Assembly (NCBI GenBank): GCA_964600225.1
Contig: CAZRIT010000036.1
Span: 1 to 19,264, forward strand
Direction of reading: 5' to 3'
From: CAZRIT01 sp964600225
GTDB lineage: Bacteria; Bacillota; Clostridia; Christensenellales; CAG-138
DNA: 19,264 bases
Of this stretch, positions 1-5,983 are shown one piece after another (position 1 is the stretch's first letter; each line of letters begins with the position of its first letter). A program made the translations under genes and the position numbers. The notes beneath the pieces were generated by a model. It searched no databases, was not told the DNA's origin, and saw nothing but the letters and a program-made list of their open reading frames with translations.

Positions 1-55
1 GAGCATTCGGTTCATACCCGGAGTGTCATTGGTTCGAGTCCAATCGCCGCTACCA
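1..55 (+). tRNA. tRNA-Met (CAT anticodon), 3' part
   Basis: The window opens inside a tRNA. Reading back from the CCA at 53-55: discriminator A52, acceptor 3' strand 45-51 (CGCCGCT), a T arm with 5-bp stem around TTCGAGT (28-44), and an anticodon stem TTCGG/CCGGA enclosing the loop TTCATAC at 11-17, which gives anticodon CAT. The acceptor end GCCGCTACCA and the TTCATACCCG loop match the elongator tRNA-Met usual in Firmicutes rather than initiator tRNA. The 5' acceptor strand and most of the D arm lie outside the window, so tRNA-Ile2 (lysidine-modified CAT) is not strictly excluded. Confidence 0.9.
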
Positions 56-57
56 CG

Positions 58-98
58 AAAGAACGGTAATTTTGATAGAAAGTTACCGTTCTTTTTCT
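58..98 (+). terminator. Intrinsic terminator of the tRNA-Met transcript
   Basis: A perfect 12-bp stem, AAAGAACGGTAA (58-69) against TTACCGTTCTTT (83-94), encloses a 13-nt loop and runs into TTTTTCTTT. It starts three bases after the tRNA CCA, as expected for the terminator of a tRNA operon. Confidence 0.9.
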
Positions 99-152
99 TT
101 GCCCGAAAAGTGCCTATTTATAGGCGTTTCTTGGCCATTAGGGTGCAAAATG

Positions 153-184
153 AAACCGCCGCAGCGCAATGGAGAAGCGGTTTT
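153..184 (+). terminator. Weak hairpin with T-run
   Basis: AAACCGC (153-159) pairs with GCGGTTT (177-183) and is followed by a short T-run. It sits in the gene-free stretch between the tRNA and the MATE remnant. No gene is visibly served by it; it may be the remnant of a terminator from a lost gene. Confidence 0.3.
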
Positions 185-212
185 CATGCGTTTGAGGACG
201 TTTAAAACTTGA

Positions 213-725
213 AATACGAAGACAATTCCCGAGCTATCGTTAAACTTATGCTCCGCAAGTATTGGCGTCTTGATGATCTTGCTGGGGAATATTTTTCTTC
301 ATCCCCTTGCGAAGCTATTGGGCTCTACGCCGCAAATCCATGACGAAGCAATCAGCTATCTATGGTATATTGTTACCTTTTCGCCGTTCCTCCTGTTCAG
401 CTTTTTACTGGGCGGCCTTGCAAGAAACGATGGGCGTCCAAAGCTGGCAATGTTCGCGCTTGCCTTTGGTTCCGTTTCCAACATCGTGCTTGATTATGTG
501 TTCATGTACCCGCTCAATATGGGGATTGCCGGGGCAGCACTGGCAACGGCGCTCGGCCCGATCTTCAGTGTGTTAATCCTTCTTCCGCACTTTTTGATGA
601 AAAAAGGAAACCTGTACTTCGCTGGATTTCGAATTTGTTTCCACGATATACAGCGCATTTTTACGTTGGGTTTCCCTGCCTTCATTATGGAGTTTACCAT
701 CGGCATGGAAATTTTCGTTTATCGA
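213..725 (+). pseudogene. MATE-family efflux transporter, fragment truncated at both ends
   Basis: The open frame that follows the in-frame TGA at 210-212 gives about 150 residues of clear MATE (multi-antimicrobial extrusion, MatE) sequence, from roughly TTG 270 to about 725. It includes the loop LGSTPQIHDEAISYLWYI, the segment GGLARNDGRPKLAM, and the stretch SNIVLDYVFMYPLNMGIAGA, which is very typical of the family. MATE proteins have about 450 residues and twelve helices; this piece corresponds to roughly residues 105-255. The N-terminal 100 or so residues are missing (there is no start with a ribosome binding site upstream), and the frame turns into unrelated sequence after FIMEFTIGMEIF near 715-725. 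I call it an internal remnant of a drug/sodium antiporter gene, most likely non-functional. The breakpoints are approximate. Confidence 0.8.
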
Positions 726-929
726 GCTGCTTGGAAGCATGCGCACCCCCATCGTTATTTTTCACCCCCCTGCTCTCATTTGAACCCCCTAAAAGCAAGG
801 GGGTGCATTTCTATCAATACTAGCGTTCTTTGCCACGTCGGAGCACGCGATATGCAGCTGCTCCGACGCTTCGCTGCCAACTCTTCGCGGTGCGCCTGCG
901 AGCGGGAAATATCTGTATTGTCAACAACA
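726..929. other. Non-coding junk between two gene remnants, with hairpins
   Basis: No convincing gene is present. The stretch holds two dyads. CCCCC/GGGGG at about 783-803 surrounds a short A-rich loop. A perfect 10-bp stem, CGTCGGAGCA (836-845) with TGCTCCGACG (859-868), encloses 13 nt. It joins the end of the MATE fragment to the cut end of the SnoaL-like fragment, so it probably contains one or more deletion or insertion junctions. Confidence 0.5.
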
Positions 930-1065
930 AGTCGATGCCAACGCGGCGCATATCCGCGTCCGTTCTGACGGCGCAATCCGCAGAGATGAAGTCAGGCAGC
1001 TCTTCCAGCTTATGCTCGGAAACCACCGTCTCATAGAAATATTTGATGCGGTCTTTGTTGTTCAT
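930..1065 (-). pseudogene. SnoaL-like (ester cyclase/NTF2 fold) gene, 5' fragment
   Basis: From ATG 1065 the minus strand reads MNNKDRIKYFYETVVSEHKL, then EELPDFISADCAVRT, and on to about residue 45. This is the characteristic first helix pair of SnoaL-like polyketide-cyclase/ester-cyclase family proteins, which usually have 120-145 residues. Beyond about residue 45 (near 930) the frame continues to 820 but no longer looks like the family (arginine-rich, low-complexity shadow sequence). The start is well supported: AAGGGA precedes the ATG at suitable spacing, and an extended -10 box lies 37 bases upstream. The gene therefore kept its promoter and start but lost its last two thirds. A short expressed peptide is possible; a functional enzyme is unlikely. 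Confidence 0.6.
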
Positions 1066-1101
1066 GAATAGATCCCTTCGATTTCCGATTTTCGTGCTGT
1101 C

Positions 1102-1131
1102 AGTATACCATCCCTTTGCACCCTCCCGCAA
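1102..1131 (-). promoter_or_regulatory. Extended -10 promoter of the SnoaL-like remnant
   Basis: On the minus strand, TGG precedes TATACT (-10, 1102-1107), forming an extended -10 element. TTGCGG (1126-1131) lies 18 bp upstream as a weak -35. The predicted start of transcription, near 1095, gives a leader of about 30 nt to the ATG at 1065. Confidence 0.45.
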
Positions 1132-1429
1132 TGCCTTGGAATCAATCACCAAACATAGCGCGGGAACGTCCAAAGCCGCTCTTGCTCCCCTTTCGGCCGC
1201 TTCGCGCCACAATGCGCAATCGGTGCGCTGCTCCGCTCATGTCGGCCGTCCGTTTCTCGGCTTGCCGAATATGCTTTCAGCCAAGGCGTCGATGTCGGCC
1301 GCAGGCTCGGCATGGCACGAACGCACCGTGATTTTGATCAAATTGCGGTGCTTTTTCTTTTTTGCCGCGCGCGGGCATGGTATCATGTATCATATGCAAG
1401 GGCGCATCGCGCAACAGATCGGTATGTAC
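1132..1429. other. Gene-free stretch upstream of the acetyltransferase
   Basis: I see no gene with a ribosome binding site here. On the minus strand about 1235-1345 has a protein-like frame (ITVRSCHAEPAADIDALAES followed by IFGKP) that ends in a TGA and has no start, so it may be another eroded remnant. The 3' end must hold the promoter of the gene at 1440; TATCAT at 1381-1386 is a possible -10 but no -35 fits it well. Confidence 0.3.
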
Positions 1430-1439
1430 GGAGGAGCAT

Positions 1440-2072
1440 ATGGAAATCATCGATCAAACGACATGGAATCGCAAAGAAGCCTTTGAACTGTTTTCAAAGA
1501 TGGATTATCCTTTCTATTCCGTCACGATTCCAATGGATGTAACCAATGTGAAAGCAAAGTCCAGGGAGAAGCAGGTTTCTTTCTATTATCTGATGGTTTG
1601 GCTGTGTACAAAGGCACTCAATTCCGTTGCGCAGTTTCGGCTGAGAATCCGTGACGATCAAATTGTTCGCATCGATCAGGTGAATCCCAGCTTTACCGAT
1701 ATGCGCAAAGGAGAGGAACAGTTCCACATTATTTCCATGCCTTGGGAGGAGGACGCCATTGGCTTTTGCCAACACGCAAAGCGCCGAAGCGAAAACTATG
1801 TGCATTTCATCGAAGGGCTCGCCGAAAACGATGCGCTGGCCTACTTTTCCTGCACGCCCTGGTTTGATTTTACAGCGCTGACAAACGAGCACAGTTTTGA
1901 TAAGGACGATCTGATTCCCAGACTGGCATGGGGCAAATACCATGCCGAAAACGATCGGCTTTGGCTGCATATGTCCATCGAAGTCAACCACAGAATGATC
2001 GATGGCTTCCACATCGGCTTGCTGAAGGACGCCATCGATGCACAAATCGCATCGCTCGACGGCATGCGGTAA
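1440..2072 (+). CDS. CatA-like O-acetyltransferase (chloramphenicol acetyltransferase family)
   Basis: This 210-residue protein has the length and layout of the trimeric type A chloramphenicol acetyltransferase family, which moves an acetyl group from acetyl-CoA to a hydroxyl in the cytoplasm. Visible features are an N-terminal strand region around PFYSVTIPMDVT, the helix SFYYLMVWLCTKALN, the segment NPSFTDMRKGEEQFHIISMPW, the strand PWFDFTALTNEH, and the active-site stretch EVNHRMIDGFH at 182-191. In the family motif HHxxxDG the second histidine is the catalytic base; it is present here as H184 with D188, but the first histidine is asparagine (N183). The start is ATG 1440, preceded by GGAGGAG, rather than the earlier in-frame ATG at 1362. 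Chloramphenicol is not necessarily the substrate, since many chromosomal CatA-like proteins in gut Firmicutes have none assigned. Confidence 0.85.
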   Translation: MEIIDQTTWNRKEAFELFSKMDYPFYSVTIPMDVTNVKAKSREKQVSFYYLMVWLCTKALNSVAQFRLRIRDDQIVRIDQVNPSFTDMRKGEEQFHIISMPWEEDAIGFCQHAKRRSENYVHFIEGLAENDALAYFSCTPWFDFTALTNEHSFDKDDLIPRLAWGKYHAENDRLWLHMSIEVNHRMIDGFHIGLLKDAIDAQIASLDGMR

Positions 2073-2150
2073 CGCGCATAAAAAGCTGTTTGGAACCGTT
2101 TCCCCCGCCTCGCATAGTATGAAGAAACGATACGAAACGGGGAATGCGCC

Positions 2151-2648
2151 ATGTTGGAACGTTTTCAAAATATATCCGTCCTGTCCGTGCTGCGCGAACG
2201 GCCCGCCGCCCTTGGAAACATCAAAGGCGACGCGGGGCATCCGAAGCTCCACGGGACGGTGCGCTTCTTTCCGTACCGAAGCGGCACTGTCGTGCTGATG
2301 CAGCTTTGGGGACTTCCGCACGATCCTGCGCCCTGCGCCGCCAATGTGTACGCCATCCACCTCCATGACGGGGGCGCCTGCGCGGCCAACACGGATATGC
2401 CCTTCTCCGCCGCGGGCGGGCACTATAGCCCGAAAGACTGTCCGCACCCTGCGCACGCGGGCGACCTGCCGCCGCTGTTTGGCAACCAGGGCTATGCATG
2501 GCAGGGCTTCTATACGGAGCGGTTTACGCCGCGCGAGGTCATCGGAAAGACCGTCATCGTCCACAACCAACGGGACGATTTCAAAACCCAGCCCGCGGGC
2601 GATGCGGGCGGGCGCATCGGCTGCGGCGTGATACAGGCCGCGCTCTGA
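2151..2648 (+). CDS. sodC: Copper/zinc superoxide dismutase family protein
   Basis: The 165-residue protein carries the full metal set of Cu/Zn superoxide dismutase, which converts superoxide to oxygen and hydrogen peroxide. Copper ligand candidates are H70 and H72 (IHLHDGG), H91 (GGHYSP) and H138 (VIVHNQRDDF). Zinc ligands are H91, H99, H102 and D105 (HAGDLPPLFGNQGYAW). The conserved cysteine pair (C77 with C158) and the active-site arginine (R155 in GGRIGCGVI) are also there. The zinc subloop is short: only SPKDCPHPA separates H91 and H102. There is no signal peptide, so it should act in the cytoplasm, unlike most bacterial SodC. ATG 2151 follows GGGGA. A weak promoter (TTGGAA 2090-2095, 17 bp, CATAGT 2113-2118) may separate it from the acetyltransferase 78 bp upstream. 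Its 3' end converges on the next gene with only 22 bp between them. Confidence 0.87.
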   Translation: MLERFQNISVLSVLRERPAALGNIKGDAGHPKLHGTVRFFPYRSGTVVLMQLWGLPHDPAPCAANVYAIHLHDGGACAANTDMPFSAAGGHYSPKDCPHPAHAGDLPPLFGNQGYAWQGFYTERFTPREVIGKTVIVHNQRDDFKTQPAGDAGGRIGCGVIQAAL

Positions 2649-2670
2649 CGCAGTTTTTTCATCAACCCGC

Positions 2671-3960
2671 TCAGTCCTCGCTCAGGATGGTGGTCGGGCT
2701 CGCATCGGATACAAAGATCATCCCGTCGTAGAGCGTCGCAGGCGGCTGGAATATGCGATAGCTGGGCGGCAACAGACGCATGTACCAGCCATACCCCTCG
2801 CCCAGAGAGCCCATATAGGTATAATCGGAGATGGTTCCCGCCAGCGCGGCGGTTTCGGGCACCTTGGCAAAATCCAGCCAGCAGATATCCAGCCCCGCCC
2901 GCTGCGCCGCCTTGGCCAGCGGATCGTGGGAGTAGAACACCTGATTGGTGCGCTTGCCATTGGGCCTTGGCATATTGCAGCGGGTTTTGTAAAAATCGGT
3001 TCCTATGGCATAGTAGCTTTCGCCCAGCTCGTCCGACAGCAGCTTGCCCATGGCGTCATAACTGCCCCACTTGGCAATGTGGCCGTTGTGCCCGCTGATC
3101 AATATGCGCTCATGCCCAAGCGCAGCTTCCTGCTCTAAAATCCATTGAACGCTCTGCGCCATGAACGCATCCCGCAGCAGGGCATAATCCGCATCGGTTC
3201 CGCCCTGCAGCGAAAGGTTTTGCAGCAGCATATCCGCAAAGTGTACGGCCTGCGCGGTCGCTCCCTTGCTTTCCAGTTCGGCTTTAACGCGAGAGATGGT
3301 ATCCGTCCGTGCGGCGGAATCATATGCACCGCTCCAGCCCGCATCATCGACAAGCCTCTCCAATTCCGCGGTATCCGCCCCCGCCGCCTTGCAGGCTTCC
3401 ACCAGGAAATCGAAGCTATAGGCGCACCGCTGCATATCAAAGCCATAGAAACGCAGATCCTCGCCCTGCGCGGCAGTATCGTTGTATTCGCGCATGTAGG
3501 CAATCAGTTCGGCCATCTCCTCCGTGCGATAGATGGCAAAGCCGATGGCCGCCGCAGCCTCGCGGGCCGTGCCGTCTCCGCCGTGGATGTAACGGTTCAC
3601 CTGTTCACATCCGCCATAATCGCCTTCCAGCGCGAACGCCCGCACGCCGTACCGTTCCACCATGATGCGAAACACATCCAACTTGAGCTGCTGGAACTGT
3701 GCGTTCCCGTGGGTGGCCTCGCCCAAAGCGATGACGCGCACATAATCGGGGATGGCAATATCCTCAACCGTCCCCACATAAGCGGCAAATTCTGCGGGGT
3801 CTGGGCTATCGCCCGTGCCAAAGCCGCCAAAGCGCGTGAAAATCAGCGCGGCGAGCGCCAGTATACCAAGCAGTATCAGCAGGATGCGCCACACCACGGC
3901 GCGCTTCCCGCCTTTTTTGCGTTGTGCTTTTTGCTCCATGTTCGTTTCCAAACCTGCCAT
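2671..3960 (-). CDS. Membrane-anchored erythromycin esterase-like hydrolase
   Basis: The 429-residue protein belongs to the erythromycin esterase/succinoglycan biosynthesis (Ere) family. Family marks are ALGEATHGNAQF (the Glu and His of the GExxHG active site), ALEGDYGG, LRFYGFDMQ and, late in the protein, SGHNGHIAKWG. Members hydrolyse esters such as the macrolide lactone, but many have no known substrate. Here a basic stretch (KAQRKKGGKR) and a single hydrophobic helix at about 22-42 precede the domain, so the catalytic part is probably anchored on the outside of the membrane; classical EreA and EreB are soluble and lack this. ATG 3960 is chosen because AAAGGAA lies at good spacing; the reading frame itself is open to 4059. 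It has its own extended -10 promoter and is not in an operon. Confidence 0.85.
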   Translation of the reverse strand: MAGLETNMEQKAQRKKGGKRAVVWRILLILLGILALAALIFTRFGGFGTGDSPDPAEFAAYVGTVEDIAIPDYVRVIALGEATHGNAQFQQLKLDVFRIMVERYGVRAFALEGDYGGCEQVNRYIHGGDGTAREAAAAIGFAIYRTEEMAELIAYMREYNDTAAQGEDLRFYGFDMQRCAYSFDFLVEACKAAGADTAELERLVDDAGWSGAYDSAARTDTISRVKAELESKGATAQAVHFADMLLQNLSLQGGTDADYALLRDAFMAQSVQWILEQEAALGHERILISGHNGHIAKWGSYDAMGKLLSDELGESYYAIGTDFYKTRCNMPRPNGKRTNQVFYSHDPLAKAAQRAGLDICWLDFAKVPETAALAGTISDYTYMGSLGEGYGWYMRLLPPSYRIFQPPATLYDGMIFVSDASPTTILSED

Positions 3961-3999
3961 GTCTGCGTTCCTTTCAAATTCCCCATTGATCCGATCGCC

Positions 4000-4028
4000 A
4001 GTATACCACTCCCCCGCCCCCGCCGCAA
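4000..4028 (-). promoter_or_regulatory. Promoter of the Ere-like gene
   Basis: On the minus strand TTGCGG (4023-4028) and TATACT (4000-4005) are separated by 17 bp, with TGG directly before the -10 (extended -10). The predicted leader to ATG 3960 is about 33 nt. Confidence 0.6.
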
Positions 4029-4110
4029 CGGCTCGGCATCTCCCGCAGCACGCTAGCACGGCAAGCTTGGCGGCGTGCAGTAAGCGCGATCAGGGCGTTG
4101 CGCAGCACAA

Positions 4111-4139
4111 CAAAAGCGGCAGACCGCGAGGCTGCCGCT
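4111..4139 (-). terminator. Intrinsic terminator of the small Cys-rich gene
   Basis: AGCGGCAG (4115-4122) pairs perfectly with CTGCCGCT (4132-4139) around a 9-nt loop. Read on the minus strand the stem is followed by TTTTGTTGT. It lies about 40 bp after the stop of the gene at 4181-4390 and before the promoter of the Ere-like gene, so it insulates the two. Confidence 0.8.
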
Positions 4140-4180
4140 CAGCTTTTGTGCGGATACCCGCACATGCAATTGCTTTGGAG

Positions 4181-4390
4181 TTACTTTACTTTGTAGTTTT
4201 CGTACGGCAGCGGCATCCAGTATTCCCGCGCGCAGTCCTCGCACAGAACCCACTCTTCATCCGCGGTCATATCGTAATACGCCTTTTTGGTGACTGTGTC
4301 ACATTCGTAGCAGGTGTATTTCTTCCCGCCGCATGCCATACACATGGAAACCACAACAAAGCAGAGAACCAACAAAATACTCCTTTTCAC
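4181..4390 (-). CDS. Small exported protein with a four-cysteine (zinc-ribbon-like) domain
   Basis: This 69-residue protein begins with a classical export signal (MKRSILLVLCFVVVSMCMAC). The mature part has two CxxC pairs, C27/C30 (CYEC) and C50/C53 (CEDC), about 20 residues apart, as in small zinc ribbons. C20 after MCMA could be lipidated, but the lipobox is poor (Cys instead of Leu at -3), so a lipoprotein is only possible. The start is GTG 4390 with GGGGGA upstream. It stands alone, between a consensus promoter (4462-4490) and a strong terminator (4111-4139), which argues that this short frame is a real, well expressed gene. I do not recognise its family; metal binding or redox-active thiols outside the cell are inferences. 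Confidence 0.7.
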   Translation of the reverse strand: MKRSILLVLCFVVVSMCMACGGKKYTCYECDTVTKKAYYDMTADEEWVLCEDCAREYWMPLPYENYKVK

Positions 4391-4461
4391 GGCACATCCC
4401 CCAATTTTCTTTTCTTTTTGTTTGGCTTGGTCATCATTCGGCGAATATCGCCTCTATGAGG

Positions 4462-4490
4462 ATTATACCGCTCATTTGTTACTGCGTCAA
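4462..4490 (-). promoter_or_regulatory. Consensus sigma-A promoter for the small Cys-rich gene
   Basis: On the minus strand TTGACG (4485-4490) and a perfect TATAAT (4462-4467) are separated by exactly 17 bp. This is among the strongest promoters in the window. It drives the GTG start at 4390 with a leader of about 65 nt. Confidence 0.8.
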
Positions 4491-4557
4491 GCGGCAGATT
4501 GGCACACAAGATGTAACAATCGCACGTCTGCAACGCCTCCGCCGCACTGCCGCAACG

Positions 4558-5226
4558 TCACGGTTTTTCGATATACGCCGCCGTGTACGGGCACCAAACC
4601 ATACACTTGAGGCATAATGAACAAAGCTTGCGAACCATGATTTCCTCGCGCGTGGCAGTGATGCGCCAGGTCGTCCCGAGCAGGGCTTTGTTTGGGCACA
4701 CGTCCACGCAGATGCTGCAATCGCCGCATTGCGGCGCCTGAATCGGTTTGCTTTCCGTTACAAAGGGCGCGGCGGTCAAGACCTTGCCCAGCATCAGCGC
4801 GCAGCCGTATCGGGGCGTGACCAGCAGGTTGTTTTTGCCGATGAACCCCAGCCCCGCCCTGAGCGCGACGGTCTTGTGCGGCAGCACCCCGGTTTTCAGC
4901 TTGCCGATGCTTGGATACCCCTCCGCCGTCAACTGCTCGGCCAGCTTGACCGCGAGCACATCCATTTTGCGCTCGGTGTTAAGCACCTCTTTCCGCTTCG
5001 GTTCCTGCCCCGCCTTCATCGTGGCGATATACTCCCGAGACAGCGCCTTGCCAAACAATACGGCGCACGCATAGCCCGCGGTCATCTCGTCAGGCAGCGT
5101 GGAAACATCCACAAAATACACAAAATCCGCGCCGCTGTCCCTGATGCGCCGCTCCCATATGCCGTTAAGCTCCATGCGGGCCGCCACTTTTTCCATATGC
5201 AAGTTGTCACTTTCCGAAGAATCCAT
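4558..5226 (-). CDS. QueG-like double 4Fe-4S cluster protein
   Basis: The 222-residue protein has two bacterial-ferredoxin cysteine sets, C167/C170/C173/C177 (CGDCSICVDVCP) and C202/C205/C208/C212 (CSLCLKCMVWCP), so it should hold two 4Fe-4S clusters. The segment before them, PHKTVALRAGLGFIGKNNLLVTPRYG, is the region shared with epoxyqueuosine reductase QueG. True QueG is longer (about 310-390 residues) and binds cobalamin; this short form lacks the extended C-terminal part and is better called an uncharacterised relative, probably an electron carrier or reductase. The start is uncertain. ATG 5226 begins the longest frame, but it lies only about 8 nt after the predicted transcription start; ATG 5196 (MEKVAARM) would give a normal leader and a protein that better fits the family length. 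Confidence 0.82.
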   Translation of the reverse strand: MDSSESDNLHMEKVAARMELNGIWERRIRDSGADFVYFVDVSTLPDEMTAGYACAVLFGKALSREYIATMKAGQEPKRKEVLNTERKMDVLAVKLAEQLTAEGYPSIGKLKTGVLPHKTVALRAGLGFIGKNNLLVTPRYGCALMLGKVLTAAPFVTESKPIQAPQCGDCSICVDVCPNKALLGTTWRITATREEIMVRKLCSLCLKCMVWCPYTAAYIEKP

Positions 5227-5240
5227 GCTCTTTTTATATA

Positions 5241-5269
5241 ACTATATCATTCGCGCGGCTTGCGTTCAA
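5241..5269 (-). promoter_or_regulatory. Promoter of the QueG-like gene
   Basis: On the minus strand TTGAAC (5264-5269), 17 bp, TATAGT (5241-5246). Transcription would start near 5234, which is close to ATG 5226 and favours the internal ATG at 5196 as the translation start. Confidence 0.55.
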
Positions 5270-5308
5270 CCTTACGCACCCCCCCCTGTACGGCTTGCGC
5301 TTGATGCC

Positions 5309-5318
5309 NNNNNNNNNN
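5309..5318. other. Assembly gap (10 N)
   Basis: Ten undetermined bases join two contigs. The true distance is unknown, and a gene reading leftward from 5371 is cut here. The 80 bases to the left contain only an upstream tail (minus-strand frame ending at 5234) that I cannot identify. Confidence 0.95.
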
Positions 5319-5371
5319 ACCCGCTTCCCGTCGCGATCGGTCGCCGCCGCGGCAATACTTGTGTTAGCCAT
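5319..5371 (-). CDS. Start of an unidentified gene, cut by the assembly gap
   Basis: ATG 5371 on the minus strand is preceded by TAGGAGG at good spacing and opens a frame reading MANTSIAAAATDRDGKR before the N run. It begins only 14 bases after the stop codon of the DUF3795 gene, so it is the next gene of that operon. Seventeen residues are too few to name a family. The strong ribosome binding site and the tight spacing are the evidence that it is real. Confidence 0.55.
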
Positions 5372-5385
5372 GCCGTCGCCTCCTA

Positions 5386-5889
5386 TCACGCGTTCGCCCC
5401 GCGCATGGATTCCGCAAGCGCCCGAAAGGCCTTCCCAAGCTCCTTCGGGCTGCCCGACAGGCCCTCCGCCCGCTGCATAATGCGCTGCAAGGCCGCAAGA
5501 TCCTCCTGTATGAACAGCTCGCACAGATATCGCTTCATCCGCCCGTCGTTGTAGCGCGCCAGCGCCGTGGTCAACAGCTCCGCACGCGCCGCATACGCCC
5601 GATACCACGGCTCAAACCCGTGCGCGGCAATTTCCGTACAGGTGCGCTGCTTGACATGGTTGGTGTTCAGATCGCTGAAATCGCCCATCCTGCCCAGCCG
5701 CGCGCAGGGAAACCCGTCGCACTGCCCGCAGTGGGAAAGCTGCTTGTCCCGACAGCATCGGTGCACCTTGCACGGGTCGGTATAGTACCCGTCGTGGGAG
5801 CACCCGGGGCAGCGGCTCTTCCCCTCCGTGCGGTATCGGGTGCACAGCGCGCATGGCATGCCGCAATAGCCGTAAGCATAATCGGTCAT
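5386..5889 (-). CDS. DUF3795-family cysteine-rich protein
   Basis: The 167-residue protein opens with a cysteine-dense region typical of DUF3795: YGYCGMPCALCTRYRTEG, then CPGC (27/30), C40, CC (45/46), CGQC (54/57) and PC (61/62). At least eleven cysteines occur in the first 62 residues, which should bind zinc or an iron-sulfur cluster. The remaining part, from about residue 70, is helical and ends KELGKAFRALAESMRGANA. The family has no established function. ATG 5889 is chosen because GGGGATGG precedes it, and the homology starts right there; the longer open frame upstream (to 6135) is the reverse-reading repeat and histidine-tail DNA. It lies between the DMT transporter (upstream) and the gene cut by the gap (14 bp downstream), probably as one transcript. 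Confidence 0.82.
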   Translation of the reverse strand: MTDYAYGYCGMPCALCTRYRTEGKSRCPGCSHDGYYTDPCKVHRCCRDKQLSHCGQCDGFPCARLGRMGDFSDLNTNHVKQRTCTEIAAHGFEPWYRAYAARAELLTTALARYNDGRMKRYLCELFIQEDLAALQRIMQRAEGLSGSPKELGKAFRALAESMRGANA

Positions 5890-5937
5890 CGTTCCATCCC
5901 CTTCTGTGGCATATCGCTCGAATTTGCACGCCTTACC

Positions 5938-5983
5938 TAGGCACACCGTGCAAATCCGAACCACGGTTTGCATGGTGTGCCTA
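5938..5983. repeat. 46-bp palindromic repeat, same family as the ends of the 18.5-kb element
   Basis: Arms 5938-5954 and 5967-5983 (TAGGCACACC then TGCAAA) pair over 17 bp with one mismatch and enclose 12 nt. About 35 bp of it (5941-5975) recurs with only two differences, inverted, at about 18797-18831. The last three bases (5981-5983) are the TAG stop of the DMT transporter gene. A degraded extra piece (GTGCAAATTCGA on the minus strand) lies next to it at about 5919-5930. In RNA it would form a stable hairpin between the DMT and DUF3795 genes. Confidence 0.8.

Noticed and set aside
30..60. tRNA-Met 3' end as an integration site
   Set aside because: I found no second copy of the tRNA end and no integrase in the window, so an attachment site cannot be supported.
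23..205. A 60-residue frame starting inside the tRNA
   Set aside because: Overlaps the tRNA and its terminator, no ribosome binding site.
1494..2570. A 358-residue minus-strand frame
   Set aside because: Antisense to the CatA-like and SodC genes, both of which have motifs and ribosome binding sites.
3145..4056. A 303-residue plus-strand frame
   Set aside because: Antisense to the Ere-like gene, whose active-site motifs are clear.
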